Shown: positions 17,829 to 26,907, counted from the first letter of the stretch. The stretch is 64,000 nt of DNA from JACKFE01 sp050248735 (GCA_050248735.1 JBFWRU010000007.1:62001-126000), one strand, 5' to 3'. Translations and numbers: made by a program. Notes: a model not told the origin generated them from the letters alone.

Positions 17829-18815
17829 ATGGAATCACGCGTGCACCCACTGCTCCACGTCTCCAACCTGCGGACTTCTTTCTTTACGGACAAAGGAGAA
17901 ATCAAAGCCGTCGACGATGTGAGCTTTTCCATCCATTCCGGGCAAACGCTGGCCCTGGTGGGAGAATCGGGTTGCGGAAAGTCCGTTGCGGCGCTCTCCA
18001 TCATGCGGCTGATCTCGTCCCCTGGTCGCGTGATCGGCGGCTCGATCTATTTTAAGGGGCAGAATCTGTTGGATCTTCCCGAAAAGGCCATGCGGGGAAT
18101 TCGAGGGAAGTCGATCGGCATGGTCTTTCAGGAACCCATGACCTCGCTGAATCCGGTGATGTCGATCGGCGATCAGATCGGTGAAGTGCTCAAAATTCAC
18201 ACGACACTCTCGGACCGGGATATTCGACAAGAGGTTATCACTCTGCTGGGCAAAGTGCGGATTTCCGCGCCCGAGCGCCGGATCGATCAATACCCCCATG
18301 AAATGTCAGGCGGCATGAAGCAACGGGTGATGATTGCCATGGCCCTGGCCTGTAAGCCGGATCTGTTGATTGCCGACGAACCGACCACGGCGCTGGATGT
18401 GACCATACAGGCGCAGATTCTCGATTTGCTGGCCGCACTGCAAAAAGATCTGGGCATGGCGATACTCCTGATCACGCACAATTTGGGAGTGGTGGCGCAA
18501 TTTTCCCAGGATGTCATTGTGATGTATGCGAGTAAGATTGCCGAGCGGGCCACGGTGAAAGAGTTATTTCGCAATCCCAGTCATCCCTATACCAAGGCAC
18601 TATTGAAATCGCTGCCGCGGCCGGGGGAACGTCAGGCCAAGCTGGAAGCCATTCCCGGGACCGTGCCGTCTCCTCTGCAATATCCGCCCGGCTGTCATTT
18701 TTCTTCACGTTGTCCGGATGTGATGGAGCATTGTCCGAATCAGCCGCCACCGACTATACGGGTGGGGGAGGCGCATGAAACCGTTTGTTGGTTGTATGAG
18801 GAGAAGCGGTCATGA
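17829..18815 (+). CDS. Peptide ABC transporter ATPase (DppD/OppD type)
   Basis: This 328-residue ATPase has Walker A (GESGCGKS), Q-loop (VFQEPMTSLNPV), the ABC signature as MSGGMKQR and Walker B (LLIADEPTTALD). The C-terminal oligopeptide-transporter extension includes the CHFSSRCPDVMEHC cysteine motif that in relatives can hold a Fe-S cluster. It would form a heterodimer with the ATPase encoded next to power uptake. The start abuts the stop of the preceding permease gene. Confidence 0.96.
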   Translation: MESRVHPLLHVSNLRTSFFTDKGEIKAVDDVSFSIHSGQTLALVGESGCGKSVAALSIMRLISSPGRVIGGSIYFKGQNLLDLPEKAMRGIRGKSIGMVFQEPMTSLNPVMSIGDQIGEVLKIHTTLSDRDIRQEVITLLGKVRISAPERRIDQYPHEMSGGMKQRVMIAMALACKPDLLIADEPTTALDVTIQAQILDLLAALQKDLGMAILLITHNLGVVAQFSQDVIVMYASKIAERATVKELFRNPSHPYTKALLKSLPRPGERQAKLEAIPGTVPSPLQYPPGCHFSSRCPDVMEHCPNQPPPTIRVGEAHETVCWLYEEKRS

Positions 18816-18881
18816 TGCAAACGATCTTCATTCCTCAAGCTCAAAATCTTTTCACCTCAATCTGAGAATCCGTTGTCACGT

Positions 18882-19868
18882 ATGCCCGACTCCACCCAAC
18901 CATTACTCCGGGTCACAGGATTAAAGAAATATTTTCCTGTCCGGAGCGGGCTTTTCTCCCGCGTCTCGGCCTGGGTCAAGGCCGTGGACGATGTGACCTT
19001 TCATCTGAAGCAGGGGGAAACGTTAGGTCTGGTCGGGGAATCCGGTTGTGGGAAGACGACAGTGGGCAGGACCATCCTCAGATTGATTGAACCGACGGCC
19101 GGGGAGGTCATCTTCGAAGGAAAAGATGTGTTGGCGCTACGGCCGAAGGAATTGCGGCAGACGCGCAAACGCATGCAGCTCATTTTTCAAGATCCCTATA
19201 GTTCGCTCAATCCACGTATGACGATCGGGTCCATTGTCAGCGAACCTTTGAAAATTCATCACATTGCCCAGGGTAAGGCGCTTCAGGATCAGTTGGATCA
19301 GCTCTTCATGCGTGTGGGCTTGCGGCCGGAACATCAGTCACGCTACCCGCATGAATTCTCCGGCGGCCAACGACAGCGGGTGGGCATTGCCCGCGCGCTG
19401 GCGCTCAATCCGAAGTTCATTGTCTGTGATGAAGCGGTCTCGGCGCTGGATGTGTCCATCCAGGCGCAAATTCTGAATCTGCTTCGTGATCTACAGCAGG
19501 AGTTCCATCTCTCCTATTTGTTCATCACCCATGATCTGAATGTGGTGCAATATCTGGCCGATCGGATCGCGGTGATGTATCTGGGCCAATTAGCCGAAGT
19601 CGCTTCGGCCACGGATTTATTCAATGATCCCAAGCATCCGTATACTCAGGCGCTACTCTCCGCCAATCCGGTGCCCGATCCTACGGCTACCCCCAAGCGA
19701 ATTATTCTTCCCGGCGATGTGCCGTCGCCCTTAAACCCACCCAGCGGATGCCGGTTCCATCCGCGTTGTCCGCAAGCCATGGATGTCTGCAAAACGGTAG
19801 AACCTCACTTGACCCAGATCGGCCCACCGGAAAAAGGCCAACAGGTCTGGTGCCATTTGTATCCATAA
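18882..19868 (+). CDS. Peptide ABC transporter ATPase (DppF/OppF type)
   Basis: This is the second ATPase of the transporter. It carries Walker A (GESGCGKTT), Q-loop (IFQDPYSSLNPR), signature (FSGGQRQRVGIARAL), Walker B (FIVCDEAVSALD) and the C-terminal CRFHPRCPQAMDVC motif. I chose the ATG at 18882; an in-frame TTG at 18873 would add three residues and neither has a clear RBS. The Cys-rich tail matches that of the preceding subunit. This is the last gene of the operon. Confidence 0.94.
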   Translation: MPDSTQPLLRVTGLKKYFPVRSGLFSRVSAWVKAVDDVTFHLKQGETLGLVGESGCGKTTVGRTILRLIEPTAGEVIFEGKDVLALRPKELRQTRKRMQLIFQDPYSSLNPRMTIGSIVSEPLKIHHIAQGKALQDQLDQLFMRVGLRPEHQSRYPHEFSGGQRQRVGIARALALNPKFIVCDEAVSALDVSIQAQILNLLRDLQQEFHLSYLFITHDLNVVQYLADRIAVMYLGQLAEVASATDLFNDPKHPYTQALLSANPVPDPTATPKRIILPGDVPSPLNPPSGCRFHPRCPQAMDVCKTVEPHLTQIGPPEKGQQVWCHLYP

Positions 19869-19920
19869 ATGAAATTCCATCCAACCATATCCCATCTACT
19901 TCCCTTCCGATGAGTAGGTC

Positions 19921-19943
19921 ATCCTTCGCCTTCGGCGAAGGAT
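19921..19943. repeat. Perfect inverted repeat before the orphan nuclease-like gene
   Basis: Ten-nucleotide arms (ATCCTTCGCC and its complement) flank a 3-nt TTC loop. No T-tract follows, so it is not a classical terminator. The arm sequence recurs at 21099-21108 on the other side of the AT-rich gene 19961-21019, which suggests a repeat element rather than a one-off hairpin. Confidence 0.6.
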
Positions 19944-19960
19944 CTGTATAGGGAGGTCAA

Positions 19961-21019
19961 ATGACAGAATTAACAACCTCAGAATCGGACTCATTGAGTG
20001 TTTCTCGCAAAATATTTGAAGGGACACGATATAAAGCTAGCGATGAAGATATAAGGAATCTAGCAAGAAACATTTTTCTGTTGGAACAGCGAGGGCTTAC
20101 AAAATTAAATCAAAGACTTATGAAAAGTGGTAAAAAAGTATGGGATACACTTGTGGAGCACAATTTTGCCGTTTCAATGATTTCGTTGCTCGATTCGAGC
20201 GTCTCTATATGCTATGAACCAACAGAGGGGCTACAACGACCACCAGATTTCAAAATAACTAATGGTACAAGAACTTATTGGATTCAAATAAAAAATTTAT
20301 CGAGATTAGAAAGAGAGAACAGACAGGCTAAAATCTTTGAAGAAATTGAGAGGAAAATATCGGCTATCTCTATTGGCAAATTTCTTAGCTGCGAGCTGGC
20401 GGAAGATTTTTCTCGCAGCGAAATTCCAGCTCTTATTGCTTATATTTCGAAGGTAGCGAAAACGGCTCCTGAAGGCGAAGTGTTTATCTTCGGAAATGAA
20501 ATAACGATAAAAGCAGAATTTGAATTTTGGCTTCCTAACAGAATATCTTTATCTCATCTGTCTTTGGGTGTTTCCGGTGACATTGATATGGTTAACCAAA
20601 CTGGGCTTGGCAAAGAACAAATCAGGCAAAGCGTTCGGAATGCAACTGGGGCGTTTGATTGGAGCGCCAATGACCAAACAATCAATCTTGTTGCAATGGA
20701 CTCTGAATTACAAACCGATATTGACATTTGCGATGCCGTATTCGGTACAGAATTTGAAAGGTTTCGGGCAGGTCATCCTAGTTGGGGGAGAAAGTCGGAT
20801 GGCCTGTTCAAAGAGTATCCAATCAATAAAAGACTCGTTGGTGTAATTGCATTAAGAAGGAAAGATAAAGCGGTGCCTGTAAGTAAATATAGGATGTTGT
20901 TATTCCTAAATGAATCATTTAAGGATTGTACCGATATCGTATCGAGCCTCTTTCCATTTGAACAAATTGTAAGTTATGACATGCGCCCTCCCATGGGATC
21001 CGCTAACTTTTGTAATTAA
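19961..21019 (+). CDS. Orphan protein with PD-(D/E)XK-like motif, likely acquired
   Basis: I do not recognise this 352-residue protein as a named family. Residues about 90-110 read RPPDFKITNG followed by YWIQIKNL, which fits the D-x(n)-QxK variant of the PD-(D/E)XK nuclease core seen in Mrr-like enzymes; preceding helices would supply the usual acidic residue. No transmembrane segment or signal is present. The gene is clearly richer in A and T than its neighbours and uses many AAA, AAT and ATA codons. An RBS (AGGGAGGTC) precedes the ATG. It sits alone between a transporter operon and a decarboxylase with repeat-like sequence on both sides, consistent with horizontal transfer. A restriction or defence role is possible but unproven. 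Confidence 0.7.
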   Translation: MTELTTSESDSLSVSRKIFEGTRYKASDEDIRNLARNIFLLEQRGLTKLNQRLMKSGKKVWDTLVEHNFAVSMISLLDSSVSICYEPTEGLQRPPDFKITNGTRTYWIQIKNLSRLERENRQAKIFEEIERKISAISIGKFLSCELAEDFSRSEIPALIAYISKVAKTAPEGEVFIFGNEITIKAEFEFWLPNRISLSHLSLGVSGDIDMVNQTGLGKEQIRQSVRNATGAFDWSANDQTINLVAMDSELQTDIDICDAVFGTEFERFRAGHPSWGRKSDGLFKEYPINKRLVGVIALRRKDKAVPVSKYRMLLFLNESFKDCTDIVSSLFPFEQIVSYDMRPPMGSANFCN

Positions 21020-21096
21020 AACAGTGAGAGAAATGGCCAACAATCGAATTGAGGTCGACGACAATTCGCTGGGTCTTTCCTCCTCCACCTGGGCAT

Positions 21097-21139
21097 AGAT
21101 CCTTCGCCGGTGGGCTCAGGATGACAGTCTCGTTGAGGG
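21097..21139. repeat. Repeat-like segment downstream of the orphan gene
   Basis: The segment begins AGATCCTTCGCCGG and continues GGGCTCAGGATGACAG. It shares the ATCCTTCGCC arm with the inverted repeat at 19921-19943 and has an imperfect internal hairpin (GATCCT and AGGAT). It resembles dispersed intergenic repeats of the CCTTCGC/CTCAGGATGACA type found in many bacterial genomes. Confidence 0.45.
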
Positions 21140-21310
21140 CTATTTTAGCCACAAGTTGCTCGTGTAATCTCTGAAAAGTTTAATCTAAATTCCTCCTAGA
21201 ACAGCCTTTCTATCTCTTTTTCTTTGGCCCTGGTCTGGATGCGATCATTATTGAGGTGCCTCTTTTTATGAAGGGATAATCCGATATAATGACTACGAGG
21301 CTAGGCACAT

Positions 21311-22969
21311 ATGAGTGACTCTTACACCATCGGCTCCCTTCTGCTGGACCGCCTGCACAAGCTGGGTCTCGGCCACCTGTTCGGCATCCCCGGCGATTAT
21401 GTGCTGACGCTCTTTAAGCTCATTGAGGAGTCCCCCATCCGGCACATCGGCACAACACGGGAAGATTGCGCGGGCTTTGCGGCGGATGCCTATGCCCGTA
21501 TTCACGGGATTGGCGGGGCCTGTGTCACCTATTGCGTGGGTGGCCTGAACATGGTGAATGCGATTGCCTGCGCCTATGCCGAACGGTCGCCGGTGGTGCT
21601 GATTTCCGGCTCACCGGGTCTGTCGGAACGCGTGAATAATCCGTATCTGCATCACATGGTCCGTGATTTCTCGACCCAACGGGATGTCTTTGAAAAGATT
21701 ACGGTGGCCTCCGTCATTCTGGATGACCCTCATACGGCCGAACGTGAGATTGACCGGGCTTTAAAGGCCTTAATTCAATACAAGCGGCCGATCTATTTGG
21801 AAATTCCACGGGATCTCGTGCTGGCTCCTGTGCAGGTGGTCTCCTCCGATCCGCCGAAAGAAAACGCCTGTCAAAGCGATCCGGCGGCTCTCAAGGAGGC
21901 GGTGGCGGAAGTTCGCGGCATTCTGTCCGGTTCCGAGCGTCCGGTGATTCTGGCGGGCGCTGAGATTCACCGGTTCGGTCTTCAGGATACGTTAACCGAA
22001 CTGGTCGAAAAAATGAACGCGCCCATCGCCACCACATTGCTGGGGAAGTCGGTGATCCGTGAGGATCATCCGTTGAATATCGGGGTGTATGGCGGCCTGG
22101 TAGGGCGGGAAGAAATTCTTGATTTCGTGGAAAATGCCGATTGTTTGATGACCTTGGGGACCTTGCTCACTGATATTGAGGATGCCAAGGCGCATTCCAC
22201 TTTTCTGGCTGCAGGCCGTACCATTCATGCCACCGCGGATTCCATTGCCATCAAGCACCATAAATATGAAGATGTCCGTTTTGAAGATTTTGTCCGGGCC
22301 TTAGTGACGTCGCCCCTGCCATCTTTTCCTCCGAGGGTGCTCCCGCCTCGCGACAGCGTCCGGTTTGATCCCCCTGGACCGGAAGCGGCCGTGACGCTTC
22401 GCAATGTCTTCGGGTATCTGGACGGGCTGCTGAATGACAAGACGGTGGTGATTGCCGATGTCGGAGAATCCCTGTTTGCCGCTGCCGATCTGCGTGTCCG
22501 AAAAAGCGCGGAGTTTCTGTCTCCGGCCTATTACACGTCCATGGGATTCAGTGTGCCCGCTGCGCTTGGTGCCGGATTTGCCGATCCTACCCTCAGGTCT
22601 CTTGTGATAGTGGGCGATGGGGCTTTTCAAATGACCGGCACGGAGTTGTCCTCTTGTATCCGCTATGGGCAATCCCCCATCGTAGTGATTCTGAATAACC
22701 ATGGGTATTCGACGGAACGGGAAATTCTGGAGGGTCCTTTCAATGATATTCATGAGTGGCAGTACGAAAAAGTCTGTGACCTCATCGGTGGGGGCGTGGG
22801 CCATCGGGTGGCTACCTTTGGGGAATTGGTTCAGGCGCTGACAACCGCCATTGACGATCACAAACAAGTGCATGTGCTGAATGTGCTGCTTGATCCCGGT
22901 GATCGGTCCACCGCCATGAAGCGTGTGGCCCAGCGTCTGGCCAAACGCCTGGCAGGCCAGAAGGCCTGA
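21311..22969 (+). CDS. Thiamine-diphosphate 2-oxoacid decarboxylase (PDC/IPDC type)
   Basis: This 552-residue ThDP enzyme of the pyruvate/indolepyruvate decarboxylase family converts a 2-oxoacid to an aldehyde and CO2. The catalytic set is complete: Asp29 (IPGDY), the ThDP-activating Glu51 (TREDC), the HH pair at 114-115 (YLHHM), the GDG...NN cofactor motif (VGDGAFQM and ILNNHGYSTER) and the late active-site Glu in NNHGYSTE. These features favour a decarboxylase over acetolactate synthase. Substrate could be pyruvate, indolepyruvate or a branched-chain oxoacid; sequence alone does not decide. No alcohol or aldehyde dehydrogenase is adjacent. Confidence 0.9.
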   Translation: MSDSYTIGSLLLDRLHKLGLGHLFGIPGDYVLTLFKLIEESPIRHIGTTREDCAGFAADAYARIHGIGGACVTYCVGGLNMVNAIACAYAERSPVVLISGSPGLSERVNNPYLHHMVRDFSTQRDVFEKITVASVILDDPHTAEREIDRALKALIQYKRPIYLEIPRDLVLAPVQVVSSDPPKENACQSDPAALKEAVAEVRGILSGSERPVILAGAEIHRFGLQDTLTELVEKMNAPIATTLLGKSVIREDHPLNIGVYGGLVGREEILDFVENADCLMTLGTLLTDIEDAKAHSTFLAAGRTIHATADSIAIKHHKYEDVRFEDFVRALVTSPLPSFPPRVLPPRDSVRFDPPGPEAAVTLRNVFGYLDGLLNDKTVVIADVGESLFAAADLRVRKSAEFLSPAYYTSMGFSVPAALGAGFADPTLRSLVIVGDGAFQMTGTELSSCIRYGQSPIVVILNNHGYSTEREILEGPFNDIHEWQYEKVCDLIGGGVGHRVATFGELVQALTTAIDDHKQVHVLNVLLDPGDRSTAMKRVAQRLAKRLAGQKA

Positions 22970-23114
22970 TTTTCTACCTCAATAATTCCTCAGCATTACC
23001 CAGCCAGTCATTTACGTCTTTTCTTCCCGTTTAAGCCTCCATCATCCAAAAGTGCCTATAATCTCTTTTATTTGAGCCTCACAGGGCTTTTGCGAAATCC
23101 CTTGTCAATATTGG

Positions 23115-23144
23115 TTGCGGGGCCAAACAAGGCGTCCGTATAAT
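23115..23144 (+). promoter_or_regulatory. Possible sigma-70 promoter
   Basis: A perfect -10 hexamer TATAAT (23139-23144) is preceded after 18 nt by TTGCGG (23115-23120), a weak -35. It would start transcription about 40 nt upstream of the MEMO-family gene. Confidence 0.4.
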
Positions 23145-23192
23145 GAGCAGTCTTATGGCAAAAATCTCCAATGAAGTCAGGATAGGACCCTT

Positions 23193-24461
23193 ATGAGTAC
23201 CGAAACTGTAGAAAAAGATTCAAAGAATTACCCCATTCTCCGCAACTTACAATACTCCCCCCTGAAACAGGGTGAGGAGCAATACATTGTCTTGTGGGAC
23301 CCGACCGGGTTGTCGGCGGAAAAGCTGGTGTTGCCGCTTAATTTTTTCTATCTGTTTCAGTTTTTTGACGGGGAACATTCGTTGGAACAGGTCGGGGCCG
23401 AATATCTCAAAAAATATGGCGAATTTATGATGCCGGACCGGCTGAATAAGCTGGTTGAGGATTTAGAAACGAAAATGTTTCTGGAAGGGGAGCGGGCTGC
23501 AGAGGCCCAACGTCAGGCCCTGGAAAACTACCGGAAACAAGATGCACGCCCCATGGCTTTTGCCGGCAAACAATATGAGGCCGATCCCGTCAAATTGCGA
23601 GCACAATTGGATGGTTTTTATCAATCCAAGGAGGGGCCTGAAAAAGCTCCCTCGGAAAATGCCGGAAAATTAATTAGAGGGTTGGTGGCTCCCAATTTTG
23701 ACATGAAGGAAGCCGGGCCGATTTATGCCTGGGGCTATAAGGAATTGCGTGAGGGGCACACGCCGGATGTGTTTATTGTCATCGGGACCTGTCACGCGGG
23801 TTTGGAAGGGGGGATCGTCTTTACGGATAAGGATTTTGACACGCCCTTTGGCAGAGTGGCAGTTAACCGGCCGTTGGTAGACTTTATCCGTAAAGAATCG
23901 GGAGATACCTTTTTTCAGGAAGAACTGGTGCATATTCGTGAGCATAGCCTGGAATTGCAGTTGCCCTTTCTCCAGCACGCTTTAGGCGAAGAGAGGGCAT
24001 TCACTATTTTGCCGGTGCTCTGTTCTTTCCCACCCGCCACCTTAACCGGCGGGGAGTATCACGGTTTGTTTGAACGTGTGGACCAGTTTCTTTCAGTCAC
24101 CAAACGGGCCATTGAAGCTTCAGGGCAGCAGGTCTGCATCATCGCCAGTGCCAATTTGGCACATATCGGCATCCGATATGGCGATCAGAAGCCACCTACA
24201 GACTTCTCCTTTCACCGTTGCATGCAAACCGATCTGGAAATGCTCAAAAAAGTGGAAGAGGCTGACCCGGAAGGATTTGCAGAATTTATCCTGAAGGAAG
24301 GGGATCAGCGGAAGATTATGGGATTTTCCGCTATTTTTTCATTGTTGAAGCTGATGAAACGAGATGAAACCCCGTTGAAGGGGCAAGTACTGCGGTATGA
24401 CCGGGGGATCACCGATCAGTTTAATTCGACGGTGACCTATGCCAGTATCGTGTTTGTCTAG
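23193..24461 (+). CDS. MEMO-family protein with PqqD-like N-terminal domain
   Basis: Residues about 150-422 are a MEMO1/AmmeMemoRadiSam protein B-like domain: EHSLELQLPFLQHAL is the family signature, and IGTCHAG and LAHIGIRYGD supply two of the usual metal-type histidines. The first one is not conserved (VAPNFDMKEAG where family members have a PHAGY-like motif), and the late cysteine is also missing (IMGFSAIF). Residues about 1-105 look like a PqqD-type winged helix: VLPLNFFYLFQFFDGEHS, then an acidic helix pair and a leucine-rich closing helix. No AMMECR1 or radical SAM partner is adjacent. The function of MEMO proteins in bacteria is unclear; this one may be a binding rather than a catalytic form. 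Confidence 0.8.
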   Translation: MSTETVEKDSKNYPILRNLQYSPLKQGEEQYIVLWDPTGLSAEKLVLPLNFFYLFQFFDGEHSLEQVGAEYLKKYGEFMMPDRLNKLVEDLETKMFLEGERAAEAQRQALENYRKQDARPMAFAGKQYEADPVKLRAQLDGFYQSKEGPEKAPSENAGKLIRGLVAPNFDMKEAGPIYAWGYKELREGHTPDVFIVIGTCHAGLEGGIVFTDKDFDTPFGRVAVNRPLVDFIRKESGDTFFQEELVHIREHSLELQLPFLQHALGEERAFTILPVLCSFPPATLTGGEYHGLFERVDQFLSVTKRAIEASGQQVCIIASANLAHIGIRYGDQKPPTDFSFHRCMQTDLEMLKKVEEADPEGFAEFILKEGDQRKIMGFSAIFSLLKLMKRDETPLKGQVLRYDRGITDQFNSTVTYASIVFV

Positions 24462-24492
24462 ACGCTTCGTTCGAGAATCCGTTTCTTCTCTG

Positions 24493-25026
24493 TTATTCCT
24501 CTGCCCGGATCGTCATCTGGACCGGTTCCAGCGGATTGTCCCGCTCATCTCTTGGCTGTGCGACAATCATGTCCACCACGTTCATACCCTTCGTCACTTT
24601 GCCGAAGACCGTGTATCTTCGATCTAAGCTGCCCTGATCATCCACGCAAATAAAAAATTGGGATCCGCTATCGGCAATGTCGCGGGTGGAGTCCTCATTT
24701 CTGGGGACTTTGGCCATGGATACCGCTCCCCGTCGATGTGGCCGGTCGCTGGTTTCAGGGGGAAGGCTGAAGCCCGGTCCCCCGGTTCCGTGAAGGCTCC
24801 GGTCGGGTTCTTTGCTGAGAGGATCACCGCCCTGAATGATAAAGCCGGGGATGATGCGGTGAAAGGACAAGCCGTCATAAAATTTCAGTCTGATCAGGTT
24901 CAGAAAATTCTCGACGTGGCGTGGAGCGTCATCGGTAAAAAACCGGATTTCAATATCCCCCAGCTTGGTGGAGATAATGGCTTTTGGATTTTTTTTCTTG
25001 AATTGAAAGGTTTCGGGATCAGACAC
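24493..25026 (-). CDS. Cyclophilin-type peptidyl-prolyl isomerase
   Basis: This 177-residue cytoplasmic cyclophilin speeds cis-trans isomerisation of prolyl bonds. Family motifs include APRHVENFLNLIR, the active-site stretch FHRIIPGFIIQGGDP (with Arg and Phe) and GSQFFICVDD. There is no signal peptide. It converges on the MEMO-family gene with 31 nt between stops. Confidence 0.95.
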   Translation of the reverse strand: MSDPETFQFKKKNPKAIISTKLGDIEIRFFTDDAPRHVENFLNLIRLKFYDGLSFHRIIPGFIIQGGDPLSKEPDRSLHGTGGPGFSLPPETSDRPHRRGAVSMAKVPRNEDSTRDIADSGSQFFICVDDQGSLDRRYTVFGKVTKGMNVVDMIVAQPRDERDNPLEPVQMTIRAEE

Positions 25027-25083
25027 AGCGAACGCACTCTACCAAGGCCTTGCAAAGTTCATCAAGTTAAATGAGGATAAAAT

Positions 25084-26343
25084 TCAAAGGATTCCGTTGA
25101 TGAGCCGTTTTTGGATCATCTCGCAGGCTGAGGACAGGCCATTGGTCTCTCGTGTGCGATGGGCGATCTGTCGGCATTGTTGAGAGATGTCAGGGGTTGA
25201 CAGCAGGTCCTCTAATGTGGAGGCGAGGATTCGGCTCCGGAATGCCCGTGGTAAAATCATTCGTCCGGCATTTAATTTGACCGTGCGCGCGGCATTATCA
25301 AACTGATCGAACGCCAAGGGCTGAATCAGCTGCGGGACACCGGCCCGCATGGCCTGTGAGCAGGTCCCGATACCGCCGTGATGAATGAGCGCCGCACAGT
25401 ATGGGAGGAGCTGGCTGAGCGGAACATAAGTAAAATGTCGAATGGACTTCGGAAGTGCTGGAGGGAGTTGTTCAGGGTACCGCGTCAGAAAGATCGCCGG
25501 ACGTTCCAATTGTTGACAGGCCTTGGCGGTCTCCCTGAAAAACGATCGACCATGTTTGTTGGCTGAGCCCGGGGTGGCAACTAATGGCGCGGGGTTGGCT
25601 TGTAAAAATTGCTCAACGGTAGCCGGGAGATCGGCATCATGAGCTTCATCATACAAGGGAAAGCCGCTGAGTTGTGTGCTTGCAGGCCAGTCGGGCTGAG
25701 GTGGCGCAAACCAATCCGGAAACATTCCCACCACCAAGTCCGGCGAATGTGCCCACGAATGGAAAATTCGTGAAACCGGAGGAAGTCCCAGCTCCCGGCG
25801 AAACGTGTTGAGATAGGGTTTGAGGACGGGATCGATCATGATGTGATTGATCAGTGACCAACATCCCCGTTTAACCCAAATGGGCAGCCAATCCGGTAGG
25901 ACGAGATTGGGCATTTTGGGCGGGGCGTAGGCGGAATGAAAGACCCCCGGGGAAAAATGAACCGTGGCATGGGGGATGTCATGGGTTTCCTGGGTCAGCC
26001 TGGCAGCAAATCCCAGCGTGGAACTCACCAGGATGGTATCTCCAGTTTTAATATGCCGGCACAGTGCTTGGTAGGCCTCACGTAATTGTGGCGAAGCCAG
26101 GCCCTTCATAATGAGCCGCCAGCCTTTGTGGGGATGCCACAAAGCCGGGTTGTTGGCCATGTCATCATACTCATCCGCCGATCCCAATGGGACAAAGTGC
26201 AATCCGGCGTTTTGCACGAGGGACGCGAAGTGGCCGTTGGTAAAAAGTGTGACGGTATGTCCGTGTGTGCGCAGTTCACGCCCTAATCCCACCAGGGGCA
26301 ACACATCGCCATAACTGCCAACGGCTAAGATAAGAATTTTCAT
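25084..26343 (-). CDS. GT1-family (UGT-like) glycosyltransferase
   Basis: This 419-residue GT-B glycosyltransferase begins MKILILAVGSYGDVLPLVGL, a typical start for sterol/macrolide/rhamnolipid-type GT1 enzymes. The C-terminal donor-site motif is clear (HHGGIGTCSQAMRAGVPQL, then PLAFDQFDNA). The start at 26343 is preferred to the in-frame upstream codon at 26385 because the Rossmann strand begins right there. The acceptor is unknown; candidates are a lipid or secondary metabolite. It lies head-to-tail with the small membrane protein gene upstream. Confidence 0.9.
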   Translation of the reverse strand: MKILILAVGSYGDVLPLVGLGRELRTHGHTVTLFTNGHFASLVQNAGLHFVPLGSADEYDDMANNPALWHPHKGWRLIMKGLASPQLREAYQALCRHIKTGDTILVSSTLGFAARLTQETHDIPHATVHFSPGVFHSAYAPPKMPNLVLPDWLPIWVKRGCWSLINHIMIDPVLKPYLNTFRRELGLPPVSRIFHSWAHSPDLVVGMFPDWFAPPQPDWPASTQLSGFPLYDEAHDADLPATVEQFLQANPAPLVATPGSANKHGRSFFRETAKACQQLERPAIFLTRYPEQLPPALPKSIRHFTYVPLSQLLPYCAALIHHGGIGTCSQAMRAGVPQLIQPLAFDQFDNAARTVKLNAGRMILPRAFRSRILASTLEDLLSTPDISQQCRQIAHRTRETNGLSSACEMIQKRLINGIL

Positions 26344-26359
26344 GGAAAGGTTGTGTCCA

Positions 26360-26686
26360 CTAATCCAATGAGACCTCATCGGCAAAGGTCAGATTGTTGG
26401 TTTGCCAGCGTTTTAAGCGACAAAACCCCCAGGGTATGTACAGACCGAACGTGATGATGGTCAGCGCCATGATCAGCAGCCAGTTGTCGAAGAACCCAAA
26501 TCCTGTTCCCTGAAAAGCCAGTTGTCGGTTATCAATGAACGTATGCTCGGAAATCCATCGTTGTTGGGCAGAGTAGGCCCAGGGAAAAAATACGCCAAAG
26601 GTGATCACCGTGAGGAACCAGGTCCAGATAAAAAGCCACAAACAGCTGAATCCCGTGCCTCGAAAATCAAATCGACTGTAATTCAT
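26360..26686 (-). CDS. Small DUF898/YjgN-like membrane protein
   Basis: The 108-residue protein contains two tandem units of the same design: FDFRGTGFSCLW... and LAFQGTGFGFFDNW..., each followed by a hydrophobic segment ending in a GV-FPW or GLYIPW turn. This internal duplication with G-T-G-F and P-W motifs is typical of DUF898 (YjgN) proteins. The start is fixed by GGGAGGTCGAGC before the ATG. It probably belongs to the inner membrane. It lies 16 nt upstream of the glycosyltransferase start, so the two may be co-transcribed. Confidence 0.8.
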   Translation of the reverse strand: MNYSRFDFRGTGFSCLWLFIWTWFLTVITFGVFFPWAYSAQQRWISEHTFIDNRQLAFQGTGFGFFDNWLLIMALTIITFGLYIPWGFCRLKRWQTNNLTFADEVSLD

Positions 26687-26907
26687 GCTCGACCTCCCAT
26701 AACAGAGCAAAGCCTTTCCGGTAAGAAAGCATACCATGATGTCATCTGCCTTCCGCTCATTGCGGTTAGGTAAAAGTCTCTGAAAACGGTCCGGATTGAC
26801 CTTTCGTAGGGAGTCATACTAGCGTAATACATGACAACGAAAATGGGGACAGGCCGAATGCTGAAGCCGATTCCCCAAGGGTGTGGTTTATTGCAAAGGA
26901 GGCAATT

